Source: Acetobacter sp. (lineage in GTDB: Bacteria; Pseudomonadota; Alphaproteobacteria; RF32; CAG-239). Taken from it: a stretch of DNA of 64,000 nt. The notes under the pieces were generated by a model that was not told the DNA's origin, did no database searches, and saw only the letters and a program-made list of their open reading frames with translations. Each line of letters opens with the position of its first letter. Position 1 is the first letter of the stretch. The stretch covers positions 1 through 64,000 of the forward strand of contig JAMPED010000010.1 in assembly GCA_023665325.1 (NCBI GenBank). Reading direction: 5' to 3'. Positions 1-8,046 of this stretch are shown here, piece after piece. The translations under genes were made by a program, and so were the position numbers.

Positions 1-214
1 TTTGTTTCTTTTAATATGTCATCGCTCTGAGCGTAGCGAAGTCAAGCGATCTCGTAAGAGTATGGGTGGCAGCGCCACAGGCAACGGTGCTAGCAGCACC
101 TGCTTAACTTAGGGCTGCGGTGTGGAGCGGGAGATCCCTTGACGGGGCTTTGCCCCGAGGGATGACATAGAGAAGAGGGCAATGCTTCGGTAGGTTGCGC
201 TTCCTCGCAATGAC
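1..214. repeat. Intergenic palindromic repeats (families A, B and C)
   Basis: Family A copy at 1-78 has outer arms ATCGCT and AGCGAT. Family B copy at 131-166 has constant arms (ATCCCTTGAC and GAGGGATGAC) around a CGGGGC/GCCCCG inner stem. A partial family C copy ending in CTCGCAATGACG lies at about 180-214. All recur elsewhere in the window, always between genes. No coding signal is seen in this stretch. Confidence 0.85.
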
Positions 215-245
215 GGGGAGGATGATAGGGGGTGAAAAAAAAGTA

Positions 246-273
246 TTGACAAAAAATATTTTAGGTGTATATA
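246..273 (+). promoter_or_regulatory. Sigma-70 type promoter for a candidate ncRNA
   Basis: TTGACA at 246-251, a 16-nt spacer and TATATA at 268-273. It lies upstream of a non-coding stretch that ends in a terminator at 546-579. Confidence 0.55.
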
Positions 274-279
274 GAGCGG

Positions 280-579
280 TAGTTAGATTAATTATTGATA
301 TATTTTTTGTTCATACTAGAGCTTTTTTTGACTTTAGATCTAATTCCGTAAAAAACGGGTTGTGTTTAATACACCATTAAGACTTGTTTACCGAAAATCT
401 TGCCAGAAAAACTGCGATTAAAAGTAACGCTTCAAAAACTCTAGTACATTATATTAGGTTAAATATGTGAAACACTTATTTCCAAAACTTGTTATTTGTG
501 GTAAATGATAAGTTTACACAGTGAAATAATGTTGGAATTTTATAAAGTCTCCTTTTGTGATAGAAGGGGACTTTTTTTG
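280..579 (+). ncRNA. Candidate structured RNA upstream of rpoD
   Basis: This roughly 300-nt segment lies between a good promoter (246-273) and a good intrinsic terminator (546-579), with no convincing ORF. The one small frame running through it (195-380) has no ribosome binding site and starts inside a repeat. Complementary segments include ACTAGAG near 315 with CTCTAGT near 440, short CCGT/ACGG and GTGT/ACAC hairpins, and TTCCAA/TTGGAA near the 3' end. I cannot assign it to a known RNA family. It could instead be a long untranslated leader whose terminator attenuates read-through into rpoD. Confidence 0.4.
546..579 (+). terminator. Intrinsic terminator before rpoD
   Basis: A 9-bp stem (AGTCTCCTT with AAGGGGACT, one G-U pair) is followed by a run of seven T. 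Confidence 0.75.
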
Positions 580-610
580 TGCGTGATGTCAAAAAATGTT
601 AAAAAACTAC

Positions 611-639
611 TTGACAAACCTATGGAAAAAGATTATTTT
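611..639 (+). promoter_or_regulatory. rpoD promoter
   Basis: TTGACA at 611-616, a 17-nt spacer and TATTTT at 634-639, about 70 bp before the rpoD start codon. Confidence 0.6.
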
Positions 640-707
640 ATTAACGTTTGCAAACCTATTTTTTAAGACCGCGTTATTGACGCGTAAAATCGATTTTAAG
701 GAACGAA

Positions 708-2774
708 ATGTCTGATACAGATAAAGAAGAATACCAAAGCTCTGATGCTCCGCTGTTGGATTCATTCGGCGGCGCCCTCAAAAAACTGATTGCCAAGGGC
801 AAGGAACAGGGTTATATCACTATTGAAGAATTAAACCAAGCACTGCCTTCTGAAAAGGAAACCTCAGACCAGATTGAGGATATTATGGCAGCAATTTCAG
901 ATATGGAAATTAGTATTATTTCTGCTGATGAAACCGAAGATTTTGAAGATGATAATGGCGAATCGGAAGAAACTGCTGCTGATGAGATGATGGAAGATGA
1001 AGAAAGCGGTGGTAATTTTGATGGCAAAGACCTTATGCGCTCTGATGATCCGGTTAGGATGTATTTGAAAGAAATGGGCACAGTAGAGTTGCTTTCTCGT
1101 GACGGTGAAATTGCGATTGCTAAGCGTATTGAAGCCGGTAAAACGGTGATGATTGGTGGACTTTGCGAAAACCCGATGACCTTGAAAGCTATTTCTAAAT
1201 GGCGTGATGAATTGGTTGAGGGAACAATGCAGTTGCGCAATATCATTGACCTTGAGATGATGTATGGGGTGGATGCGGCTGCGATTGTTTATGATGATGA
1301 CGTTACACCAGAAGATGATTTGGCTGATGTTGAGAAAGACTTGGCTGAGAAAAATCTGGATGAAATTGATGATGATTTGGAAACAGATATCGAATTTGAC
1401 GGTGCTGTTGACGATACACACGATGATGATATTGAAAGCGAAGATGGTTTAGACGGCGATGGTGATGGTGAGTTAGACGATGATGATGACGATGGCAGCC
1501 ATACCGCTACTTCTATTACAGCGATGGAAGCTGCTTTGTTTGAACCTGTACTTGATATCTTAAATAAAATATCAAGCTATTATGACGAATTGAGCCGCAT
1601 TCAAACTCAACGTATGAAAGCTTTGCTTGCTGGTCGTAAGGCTCAGCCTACGTTAGAGAAAAAATATCTTAATATTAAAAAAGAATTGATTGAATTGATG
1701 AGCTCTATTCATCTTAACTCGGCTCGTGTTGAAGAGTTAGTTGAACAGCTTAATGAGCTTAACCGTCGTTTGATGGGGGTTGAGGGGAAATTGATGCGTT
1801 TGGCACTTGCTTGCAAAGTAAAACGTGAAGATTTCTTGGAAACTTATCAACATTCAGAGCTTGATCCGAATTGGATTGAAAAACTGGAAGAGAAAAAAGA
1901 TAAGCACTGGACACGTTTTGTGACGGAAAATAAAAATGAAATTGTTGAGTTGCGTAATCAACTGACTGAAATGAGTCGTGAGTGTGGTTTGCCGATTGCT
2001 GAATATCGTAAGATGGTGGACACGATTAAACGTGGCGAGCGTGAGGCTGAACGTGCTAAGAAAGAAATGATTGAGGCTAACTTGCGCTTGGTTATTTCTA
2101 TCTCTAAAAAATATACTAACCGTGGTATGCAATTCCTTGACCTTATTCAAGAAGGTAATATTGGTTTGATGAAAGCGGTTGATAAATTTGAATATCGTCG
2201 TGGATATAAATTTTCGACATATGCTACTTGGTGGATACGTCAGGCGATTACTCGCTCGATTGCGGACCAAGCGCGTACAATTCGTATTCCGGTGCATATG
2301 ATTGAAACGATTAACAAACTTGTTCGCACTTCTCGCCAGATGATGTTAGAGATGGGGCGGGAGCCGATACCGGAGGAATTAGCAAAACGTTTGTCTATGC
2401 CGGTGGATAAAATCCGCAAGGTGATGAAAATTGCTAAAGAGCCGGTTAGCCTTGAATCTCCGGTGGGAGATGAGGAAGATTCCTCTTTGGGTGATTTTAT
2501 TGCGGATGAGAACGCTTTACAGCCGATTGATTCTGCGGTGCATTCTAACCTTAAAGAAACTTGTACCCGCATTCTTTCTTCTTTAACACCACGTGAGGAA
2601 CGTGTGTTACGTATGCGTTTTGGTATCGGGATGAACACTGACCATACGCTTGAGGAAGTTGGTCAGCAGTTTAATGTTACCCGTGAACGTATTCGTCAAA
2701 TTGAGGCGAAAGCACTTCGCAAACTCAAGCATCCGAGTAGGAGTAAGCGGTTGCGCTCTTTCCTCGACCAATGA
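708..2774 (+). CDS. rpoD: RNA polymerase primary sigma factor RpoD (sigma-70)
   Basis: Housekeeping sigma factor that directs RNA polymerase to -35/-10 promoters. Region 1.1 is at about residues 20-80 and region 1.2 begins with [12 protein letters not shown] near 113. A non-conserved region follows with a very acidic stretch (six consecutive Asp near residue 257). Regions 2.1-2.4 are at about 459-530, including the [16 protein letters not shown] segment, and region 4.2 with its HTH ([17 protein letters not shown]) is at about 647-675. Length 688 fits alphaproteobacterial RpoD. The ATG is preceded by AAGGA. It has its own TTGACA-N17-TATTTT promoter and a terminator at 2954-2995. Identity is certain; the acidic insert is longer than I would expect. 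Confidence 0.98.
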   Translation: MSDTDKEEYQSSDAPLLDSFGGALKKLIAKGKEQGYITIEELNQALPSEKETSDQIEDIMAAISDMEISIISADETEDFEDDNGESEETAADEMMEDEESGGNFDGKDLMRSDDPVRMYLKEMGTVELLSRDGEIAIAKRIEAGKTVMIGGLCENPMTLKAISKWRDELVEGTMQLRNIIDLEMMYGVDAAAIVYDDDVTPEDDLADVEKDLAEKNLDEIDDDLETDIEFDGAVDDTHDDDIESEDGLDGDGDGELDDDDDDGSHTATSITAMEAALFEPVLDILNKISSYYDELSRIQTQRMKALLAGRKAQPTLEKKYLNIKKELIELMSSIHLNSARVEELVEQLNELNRRLMGVEGKLMRLALACKVKREDFLETYQHSELDPNWIEKLEEKKDKHWTRFVTENKNEIVELRNQLTEMSRECGLPIAEYRKMVDTIKRGEREAERAKKEMIEANLRLVISISKKYTNRGMQFLDLIQEGNIGLMKAVDKFEYRRGYKFSTYATWWIRQAITRSIADQARTIRIPVHMIETINKLVRTSRQMMLEMGREPIPEELAKRLSMPVDKIRKVMKIAKEPVSLESPVGDEEDSSLGDFIADENALQPIDSAVHSNLKETCTRILSSLTPREERVLRMRFGIGMNTDHTLEEVGQQFNVTRERIRQIEAKALRKLKHPSRSKRLRSFLDQ

Positions 2775-2799
2775 TATTATTTTCTACGGAAAAATTGTT

Positions 2800-2995
2800 G
2801 CGATTGAGTTCTGAAATGGAAGCCTGTCTTCAGTCGGGTCACGTACTTCAATGTACGCTCCCCTCCTTTGCAGGACATTTCAGGCTCACTCACAAAATTT
2901 TCCTCGTATAAAACGAATATCATCGTAATCTAAATTATCATCCTTTCTTTTCTGCGAGCTGGAGATGCGCTGTGATGGGCGTGGCTCGCTTTTTT
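2800..2995. repeat. Imperfect inverted repeat and rpoD-side terminator
   Basis: A long imperfect palindrome at about 2800-2905 pairs segments such as CTGAAATG and CATTTCAG. Its inner GTACTTCAATGTACGCTCC-like piece is echoed near 16610-16640. An intrinsic terminator follows at 2954-2995 (GCGAGC with GCTCGC, then six T). The same terminator and its downstream ACGTCATTATGA flank recur near 21117-21157, so the terminator itself is part of a repeated unit. Confidence 0.6.
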
Positions 2996-3021
2996 GTACG
3001 TCATTATGACAGAGGGGGAGG

Positions 3022-3247
3022 GAGATCCCTTGACTCAGGGTGCCGGAGCAGGGCACCCTGAGAGGGATGACACAGAGAAGAGAGTTTCTTTTAATATGTC
3101 ATCGCTCTGAGCGTAGCGAAGTCAAGCGATCTCGTGAGAGTATGGGTGCCAGCGGCGACGTTGTCGCCTCGCAATGACGGTATGCTCTTGGGGCGTGGAG
3201 ATCCCTTGACTCAGGGTGCCGGAGTAGGGCACCCTGAGAGGGATGAC
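3022..3247. repeat. Two family B repeats and one family A repeat
   Basis: Family B copies at 3022-3071 and 3198-3247 have an inner stem TCAGGGTGCC/GGCACCCTGA. A family A copy lies at 3085-3147. The 2775-3258 interval holds nothing else that I can support. Confidence 0.85.
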
Positions 3248-3258
3248 GGAGAGGCGGG

Positions 3259-3522
3259 TTATTCCTTTTTAATATCCGTTAGGGTGATGGTTAGCTCTTT
3301 TTTGTAGTGTTTGAGCAGAAGGGCGATGATGGTCCAGCGGGATTTACCGACACCACATTCGGCTTTGTCAATGAATTTTTGTGTGATGTTGGTTTGGCGG
3401 GAAATTATGTCTAGTCTTTGTTCGTGTTTGCGTCGTTCAGCAAACAGTAACTCGCCGATACGTTCAAAGACGTATTTTCTTAAAGTTATGCCTTGTTTGG
3501 TGTATTCGTTTAATTCGTTCAT
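3259..3522 (-). CDS. Small helix-turn-helix (XRE-like) protein
   Basis: An 87-residue, largely helical protein. Residues about 38-80 resemble a Cro/CI-type HTH (ISRQTNITQKFIDKAE, then SRWTIIALLLKHYKK), so a DNA-binding regulator is likely. The start is firm because AAGGAG precedes the ATG by 7 nt. It lies downstream, on the same strand, of a promoter at 3712-3739 and a structured RNA segment that ends in a terminator at 3546-3579. Its expression may therefore depend on read-through of that terminator. Specific targets are unknown. Confidence 0.65.
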   Translation of the reverse strand: MNELNEYTKQGITLRKYVFERIGELLFAERRKHEQRLDIISRQTNITQKFIDKAECGVGKSRWTIIALLLKHYKKELTITLTDIKKE

Positions 3523-3545
3523 TTGTAAACTCCTTGTTTTAAGTT

Positions 3546-3579
3546 AAAATAAAACTGACGCCAGAAAATCTAGCGCCAG
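3546..3579 (-). terminator. Intrinsic terminator of the 3546-3705 RNA
   Basis: On the minus strand, a 7-bp stem CTGGCGC/GCGTCAG with one G-U pair is followed by TTTTATTTT. Confidence 0.65.
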
Positions 3580-3705
3580 GGAGTTCAGAAAATCACATAG
3601 TTGATGACCCTTATAGCCTTCAATATATAGCTATAAGCTCCCTGACAAAGCAAGGATATAAAACTATGAGAGCCTCTGACAGCCCTGCCGGTATCTCTAT
3701 CGGCA
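3546..3705 (-). ncRNA. Candidate structured RNA or attenuated leader, opposite strand
   Basis: Transcription would start near 3705 from TTGACA-N16-TATACT (3712-3739, minus strand) and end at an intrinsic terminator (3546-3579). The RNA folds as a 5' hairpin (TGCCGATA with TACCGGCA) followed by a long, interrupted hairpin. That hairpin pairs TCAGA/TCTGA, CATAGTT/AACTATG and an 8-bp inner stem CTTATAGC/GCTATAAG, with CAGGGAG/CTCCCTG as an alternative. A long hairpin with large internal loops resembles 6S RNA architecture, but I see no diagnostic sequence. The HTH gene at 3259-3522 lies 24 nt beyond the terminator, so a regulatory leader is the alternative. Confidence 0.5.
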
Positions 3706-3711
3706 AGTGGG

Positions 3712-3739
3712 AGTATAAGGGATGAGGGGTTAATGTCAA
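3712..3739 (-). promoter_or_regulatory. Promoter of the 3546-3705 RNA
   Basis: Minus-strand TTGACA (3734-3739), 16-nt spacer, TATACT (3712-3717). Confidence 0.65.
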
Positions 3740-3784
3740 GTTAATTTGTGGGGATATGTTATAGAACGAAATACGAATCTTTGC

Positions 3785-3813
3785 TTGACTTTAAAGAGTG
3801 GGAACGGTATAAA
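3785..3813 (+). promoter_or_regulatory. Promoter of the rightward RNA candidate
   Basis: TTGACT (3785-3790), 17-nt spacer, TATAAA (3808-3813). It overlaps the terminator of the leftward small RNA. Confidence 0.65.
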
Positions 3814-3887
3814 AGAAAAGTCCGGTGCGCTAACACCGGGCTTAATCTTAACAAGAAAGGGGTTAAACCTAACTTAACTTCCTTACT
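3811..3887 (-). ncRNA. Candidate small antisense RNA
   Basis: A minus-strand promoter (TTGACA at 3917-3922, 17-nt spacer, TATCTT at 3894-3899) would start an RNA near 3887. It would end at a terminator formed by CCGGTG/CACCGG (3822-3839) followed by TTTTCTTTT. The product of about 75 nt is perfectly complementary to the 5' part of the rightward RNA at 3820-4071. A 64-codon frame across this region (3759-3953) lacks a ribosome binding site and I do not call it. Confidence 0.5.
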
Positions 3888-3893
3888 GAGGTT

Positions 3894-3922
3894 AAGATAA
3901 ACTATTTTTCTTGAAATGTCAA
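3894..3922 (-). promoter_or_regulatory. Promoter of the antisense RNA
   Basis: Minus-strand TTGACA (3917-3922), 17-nt spacer, TATCTT (3894-3899). It lies inside the rightward RNA and faces its promoter. Confidence 0.55.
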
Positions 3923-4043
3923 GAGAAATAGTGTGGTTTTTCCTCTTTCGCATTTACGAAAGGAAAGGATAATGATAATAAAGCTTATTATTGTTCTCGG
4001 GAAAATCCGAATTTTCTTGTCTATTAGAAAATAGCAAGAGAGG

Positions 4044-4071
4044 AGCGTCGTTTTTAAGCGGCGCTTTTTTG
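4044..4071 (+). terminator. Intrinsic terminator of the 3820-4071 RNA
   Basis: AGCGTCG/CGGCGCT stem (one G-U) followed by six T. Confidence 0.75.
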
Positions 4072-4077
4072 TTTATG

Positions 4078-4180
4078 GATTGCCACGACGACGTTGTCGC
4101 CTCGCAATGACGGTGGCAGCGCCACCTGCAACGATTAGGGCAGAGGTGTGGGGCGGGATGACACAGAAAAGCGAGAGGGA
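4078..4180. repeat. Family C repeat and partial copies
   Basis: Family C copy at 4078-4112 (GATTGCCACG outer arm, CTCGCAATGACG opposite arm). It is followed by a GGTGGCAGCGCCACCTGCAA-type fragment that recurs near 7960 and 19908, and by a decayed GGGATGACA tail. Confidence 0.7.
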
Positions 4181-4196
4181 TGACAGTAGGGGAGGG

Positions 4197-6197
4197 TTAG
4201 TCTTCTGGGTTGGCGGCGCGGGAGAGAATTTCGTCACGTTCTTTTTTAAGCTCGGTTAGGCGGGTGTAGTTTTCTTCGGTGAAGTTTTTGCAGACTTCAT
4301 CGGTCATTTTTTTGATTTCTTTTTCAAGTTCGCGTAGCTTCATATCTGAAAGTGCTGTTTCAATTTTCCTTCTTAAGTCATTGATAAATGGATTTTGTTT
4401 TTTGAGCATATCTAGCTCCCACAGTGTTTTTAGAGCTGGGTTGGGGGCTTGTTTAAGTATTTCTTCTTTTAAGGCATCGCCGGTGAGAGGTGTTTCTGTT
4501 TCGTGGTAGATATCGACCATTGTTTGCAATAGATTTTTTAAGTTATTATCTTTTATTTCGTCAAAATATATTTGTTCCTCAAAATCGTCTATTAACTCCG
4601 GATAAATCAGCATTGCAGCGATGATGAAAGAGATGTTATTATCTTGCTCGCTGTTAGCAGTTTGGCGTAGAGTTTCAGGCGAGGTCGCGATAAGGTGGTT
4701 TAAAGCGGGGCGTTTTGGCGCGGAATTTTGGTATCGGCGCGAGGGGGCTTTCTGACGTTGTAAATCTCTTGATGGCTGGCTATGCCATTCGAAGGGGGGC
4801 ATAGAGGAAGTAGAGGGATGTTGCCCAATTGGCTCAGTTGGTACTTGCATTACTTTTGGGGTTGCTATAGCGGGGGCAGAGGGGGATTGTGTTGCAGTGG
4901 GTTTTTCTTTTTGCCACGCCGTTTGGCGGAAGTTTAGATAGATACGGTTTTTGATTTCTTGCGCATAATAGCTGCGGACGATAGGATCGGTAATTTTGGC
5001 GACTTCGCCTAACAAGGTTTTTTCTATCAGTGCTTTACGTTCTGGTGTGGAACTATCTTCATTTTCGGTATATTTGCGCCATAAAATGTCTATTAACGGG
5101 CTGGTATTGGTCATCAGAGCGGCAAAACTGTCGTGTCCGTGTGCCTGTAAATATTCATCGGGGTCTTGATTATCTGGCAAAAAGAGGAATTTTAGCGAGT
5201 AGCCAGCTTTTAATATTGGTAAAACTCTATCTACGGCGCGCATAGCTGCTTTGACTCCAGGGGCGTCGCCATCCAAACATAAAATCGGCTCTGGTACAAC
5301 TTTCCAAGCTTCGGTTATTTGCTCTTCTGTTAAGGCGGTTCCTAACGGGGCGACCGCATAGCCGAAACCATATCTATCAAGCGCAATGACATCCATATAT
5401 CCTTCGCAGATAATCAGTTTCTTTTCTTTATATGCAACTTCACGGGCTTTGTCTAAGTTATACAAATTACGGCGTTTATTGAAAATTGGCGTTTCGGGAG
5501 AATTTAAGTATTTGGGCTCAATTTTTTCCATCACTCTGCCGCCGAAAGCAATGATTTTGCCTTGTTTATTCATAATTGGTATCATCACTCGATTACGAAA
5601 AAAGTCGTGCGGGCGGCGGGAGTTGTCTTCCGGAATTGCAATTAACCCCAGCTCTTTCATATCTTTTTCATCTATGTTTTGTGATTTTAGCAATGCCATT
5701 AGTGCATTGTTATTCGGGGCATAGCCTAAGCGGAATTTTTGGATGATTTCTTTTGATAGACCACGTTTTTCGGTAAAATATTTTAAGCCTTCGGCGCCGG
5801 CAGGAAGTCGGAGTGATTTTTCAAAGAATGTACAAGCTTGCTCCATTATCTCATAAAGAGATTTTTTTTCTTCGTGTTCAGCTTTGTCGCGCTGGTTAAA
5901 CTGTGGCATTTGCAAGCCAGCCTGATGGGCGAGTTTTTGCACAGCATCCATAAATGGCAGGCCGTTTGCATTTATTTCAAAGCCTAAAATATCTCCGTGA
6001 GCACCACAGCCAAAACAGTGGTAAAACCCTTTACTTTCGTTAACGGTAAATGATGGGGTTTTTTCATTATGAAAAGGGCATAAGCCTTGGTATTCTCTCC
6101 CTTTTTTGGTGAGCTTGACTTTGGCTCCGACGACATCAACGATGGAGACGCGGGCACGGAGCTCGTCTAGAAAGCGTTGTAAGTCGTCGTTTGCCAT
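4197..6197 (-). CDS. dnaG: DNA primase DnaG
   Basis: Synthesises RNA primers at the replication fork together with DnaB. The N-terminal CHC2 zinc-binding domain uses C40, H43, C61 and C64 (CPFHNEKTPSF, then CFGCGAHGD). The TOPRIM domain is at about residues 255-345 with the ICEGYMD acidic motif. A Pro/Ser-rich linker near 430-510 precedes the C-terminal helicase-interaction region. Length 666 is normal. GAGG precedes the ATG by 7 nt. The next gene upstream on the same strand is yqeY, 24 bp away, and rpoD is nearby, which matches the macromolecular-synthesis arrangement of alphaproteobacteria. Confidence 0.97.
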   Translation of the reverse strand: MANDDLQRFLDELRARVSIVDVVGAKVKLTKKGREYQGLCPFHNEKTPSFTVNESKGFYHCFGCGAHGDILGFEINANGLPFMDAVQKLAHQAGLQMPQFNQRDKAEHEEKKSLYEIMEQACTFFEKSLRLPAGAEGLKYFTEKRGLSKEIIQKFRLGYAPNNNALMALLKSQNIDEKDMKELGLIAIPEDNSRRPHDFFRNRVMIPIMNKQGKIIAFGGRVMEKIEPKYLNSPETPIFNKRRNLYNLDKAREVAYKEKKLIICEGYMDVIALDRYGFGYAVAPLGTALTEEQITEAWKVVPEPILCLDGDAPGVKAAMRAVDRVLPILKAGYSLKFLFLPDNQDPDEYLQAHGHDSFAALMTNTSPLIDILWRKYTENEDSSTPERKALIEKTLLGEVAKITDPIVRSYYAQEIKNRIYLNFRQTAWQKEKPTATQSPSAPAIATPKVMQVPTEPIGQHPSTSSMPPFEWHSQPSRDLQRQKAPSRRYQNSAPKRPALNHLIATSPETLRQTANSEQDNNISFIIAAMLIYPELIDDFEEQIYFDEIKDNNLKNLLQTMVDIYHETETPLTGDALKEEILKQAPNPALKTLWELDMLKKQNPFINDLRRKIETALSDMKLRELEKEIKKMTDEVCKNFTEENYTRLTELKKERDEILSRAANPED

Positions 6198-6221
6198 ATC
6201 TTTAAACCTCGGCGGAGAGTC

Positions 6222-6683
6222 TTAATTTCTTTGTGCTAACATCTTTTTTATGACGTCTGAAACTTTGCTCATATCAATTTGACCAGCGTAGTTTGCTTTG
6301 AGTTCAGCCATTACTTTGCCCATATCTTTGATGCCTTCGGCGTGGGTTTTTACTATTGCGGCAATGATGGCTAGTCTGGTTTCATTTTCATCCAATTGCT
6401 GAGGAAGAAAACGCTCAATAACTGCAATTTCAGCCTCTTCTTTAGCGGCGAGTTCAGGACGGTTGCCCTCTTTATAAATTCTAGCTGATTCATTACGCTG
6501 TTTAATCATTGTTTGCATCATAGACAATAAATCTGCATCGCTGGCGCATTCTTTGCCGGCACCACGTGCTGCAACATCTTTTTCCTTAAGTCCTGCAATA
6601 ATTAACCGGATGGCAGAAACGGTTTCCATATTTTTATTTTTCATTGCTTCTTTCAAAGCATTTTGTAAGTTTTCTCTTAACAT
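6222..6683 (-). CDS. yqeY: GatB/YqeY domain protein
   Basis: A 153-residue protein of the YqeY family, related to the C-terminal helical domain of the tRNA amidotransferase GatB. The whole length matches: N-terminal LRENLQNALKEAMKNKN, the IRLIIAGLKEK segment, AEIAVIERFLPQQL near 85-100 and the C-terminal KVMAELKANYAGQIDMSKVS. The exact cellular function of the family is not settled. It lies between dnaG and a zinc-ribbon gene on the same strand, a common alphaproteobacterial setting for dnaG. AGGAG precedes the ATG. Confidence 0.92.
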   Translation of the reverse strand: MLRENLQNALKEAMKNKNMETVSAIRLIIAGLKEKDVAARGAGKECASDADLLSMMQTMIKQRNESARIYKEGNRPELAAKEEAEIAVIERFLPQQLDENETRLAIIAAIVKTHAEGIKDMGKVMAELKANYAGQIDMSKVSDVIKKMLAQRN

Positions 6684-6714
6684 CTTATACTCCTTTGTTT
6701 GGTTTAACTTCTAT

Positions 6715-7605
6715 TTAGGGTTTCTTAAAACTTAAAATCAAGTTTGTTGAAGATTTTGTTTCGGTTAATGGTAATAAAATTTCAACAGTTGTTTTTTCAT
6801 AGCCTTTTAGCATTGGACGGGCAGGGGTAAAGGTTTGCTCGTATCCTTCGACGGTAATCTCTGGGATGCGTGTGGTATAATATGAATCATTATAAATCTC
6901 TGCCTCGATTTTCATCATTGGTTTATCTGCGGCAATTGTTTCGGAAACATATATGTTTTTAAACTGCAGATATTGTGGGTTGTTTTGTCCGCTGAGGCTG
7001 ATTTTGTTATAATAAGTTTCAGCGAGCGGGTAAAACGCTGTTATCTCACGACGGAAGAAAAACGCGATAGCGGCTATGCAAAGCAAGGTGAGCAGCAAAT
7101 ATGTTTTTTTATAGCCTTTAAATGATGTTTCTGGTTGTAAGCGATCATCTTTGCTGACTGTTAAACTTTGGGGAGTAGTGCTCAGATATGACGGAGTGGA
7201 GTCTTCGCCCTCATCTGCAGGGGCAGAGATAGTGAAAGATGTTCCCATATCTGAGGTGAGAGTGATTTCTTTTTTCTTTTTTATTTTGGGAGCAGGGGTA
7301 TATTCTTCTGTTCCCTCTTCAGCAAGTATCTCTTTAGACGAGCGAGTTTTACGACCAGATTTGCCATCTGCTGGTACCTTAAAAGCTGTTTTATTTGCCG
7401 GATAATTGCGATGAGGCGGCTCGGCAACTGGAATAGCCTCAATATATGGCTCGTCATTTTCATTTTCTTCATAGCCTATAGCATCTTGGCGCATTGCGTG
7501 CCAGACGTTTGCACACGCTTGGCAACGAAAGTTTTGACCAGTGCGCGGGATGAGGTCATCTGGTATTTCGTATATACTGTGGCACTTTGGGCAACTTATA
7601 AGCAT
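6715..7605 (-). CDS. Zinc-ribbon (MJ0042-type) single-pass membrane protein
   Basis: A 296-residue protein with an N-terminal MJ0042-type zinc ribbon (C5, C8, C28, C31), a long acidic/charged linker, a transmembrane helix at about residues 168-186 and a C-terminal domain of about 100 residues that looks beta-rich (DUF3426-like). The ATG at 7605 is chosen because AAGGAG lies 7 nt upstream; a longer frame to 7626 has no such site. The gene is divergent from ftsE-ftsX, which is the usual alphaproteobacterial arrangement. An envelope or division-linked role is possible but not shown. Confidence 0.8.
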   Translation of the reverse strand: MLISCPKCHSIYEIPDDLIPRTGQNFRCQACANVWHAMRQDAIGYEENENDEPYIEAIPVAEPPHRNYPANKTAFKVPADGKSGRKTRSSKEILAEEGTEEYTPAPKIKKKKEITLTSDMGTSFTISAPADEGEDSTPSYLSTTPQSLTVSKDDRLQPETSFKGYKKTYLLLTLLCIAAIAFFFRREITAFYPLAETYYNKISLSGQNNPQYLQFKNIYVSETIAADKPMMKIEAEIYNDSYYTTRIPEITVEGYEQTFTPARPMLKGYEKTTVEILLPLTETKSSTNLILSFKKP

Positions 7606-7749
7606 TATATCTCCTTTGGGGGACATTTGCGATTGTTTTTACAAATAATCCCATCCATTGTTATATTCGTTTATTGGAAGTTGTTTCCATTAATTTTTTG
7701 TTAGTATATGCATAAATTCTATTTAATCAAATCTTTTTTTGATTTATAG

Positions 7750-8010
7750 GTTGAAATTATGTTGCGTTGTAATGCTAAACGGCAAGGGTAACGGTGCGGT
7801 GGCGCACAGCCAATGATAGGGCTGTGGCGGGCAGCGGGAGATTCCTTGACGGGGCTTTGCCCGAGGGATGACACAAAAAAGAGGGGGATCCCTTGACTCG
7901 GGCAGCAGAGCAGGCTGCCCGAGAGGGATGACAGTGGGAAGGTGTGCTTCACAATGACGGTGGCAGCGCCACCTGCAACGATTAGGGCAGAGGTGTATGG
8001 AGAGTGTGAT
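7750..8010. repeat. Repeat block between the zinc-ribbon gene and ftsE
   Basis: Family B copies at 7838-7872 (GGGGC inner stem, slightly decayed) and 7886-7932 (TCGGGCAGC/GCTGCCCGA inner stem). Fragments of other repeat units lie at about 7775-7830 and 7940-7990, including the GGTGGCAGCGCCACCTGCAA palindrome. A 77-codon minus-strand frame here is made of repeat sequence and is not a gene. Confidence 0.8.
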
Positions 8011-8046
8011 TTTTAACGAGCGGGCTATGGTGATAAGGAAATTGGT

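Larger units (their letters stand above)
3820..4071 (+). ncRNA. Candidate highly structured RNA of about 250 nt
   Basis: It runs from a strong promoter (3785-3813) to an intrinsic terminator (4044-4071). It contains a string of hairpins: CCGGTG/CACCGG at 3822-3839; ATCTTAAC/GTTAAGAT at 3845-3898; a 13-bp stem with AATG loop at about 3902-3931; CTTTCG/CGAAAG at about 3942-3964; an AT-rich palindrome around AAGCTT near 3980; and GAAAAT/ATTTTC near 4003. No ORF is convincing. The 5' part overlaps the antisense RNA on the other strand. I cannot match it to RNase P, tmRNA, SRP or 6S RNA. Confidence 0.5.

Noticed and set aside
195..380. 61-codon frame before rpoD
   Set aside because: It starts inside a repeat, has no ribosome binding site and crosses a promoter. 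The region is better explained as non-coding.
812..1421. Long minus-strand frames opposite rpoD
   Set aside because: Shadows caused by the acidic codon bias of rpoD; the plus-strand gene is certain.
3759..3953. 64-codon minus-strand frame
   Set aside because: It spans a promoter and a terminator of two RNA candidates and has no ribosome binding site.
3820..4071. RNase P RNA or tmRNA
   Set aside because: An AAAGTCCGG-like start resembles part of RNase P, but the other conserved RNase P segments are absent, and no tRNA-like ends or tag frame are present for tmRNA.
7719..7952. 77-codon minus-strand frame
   Set aside because: Composed of family B repeat sequence; other repeat blocks give similar frames.
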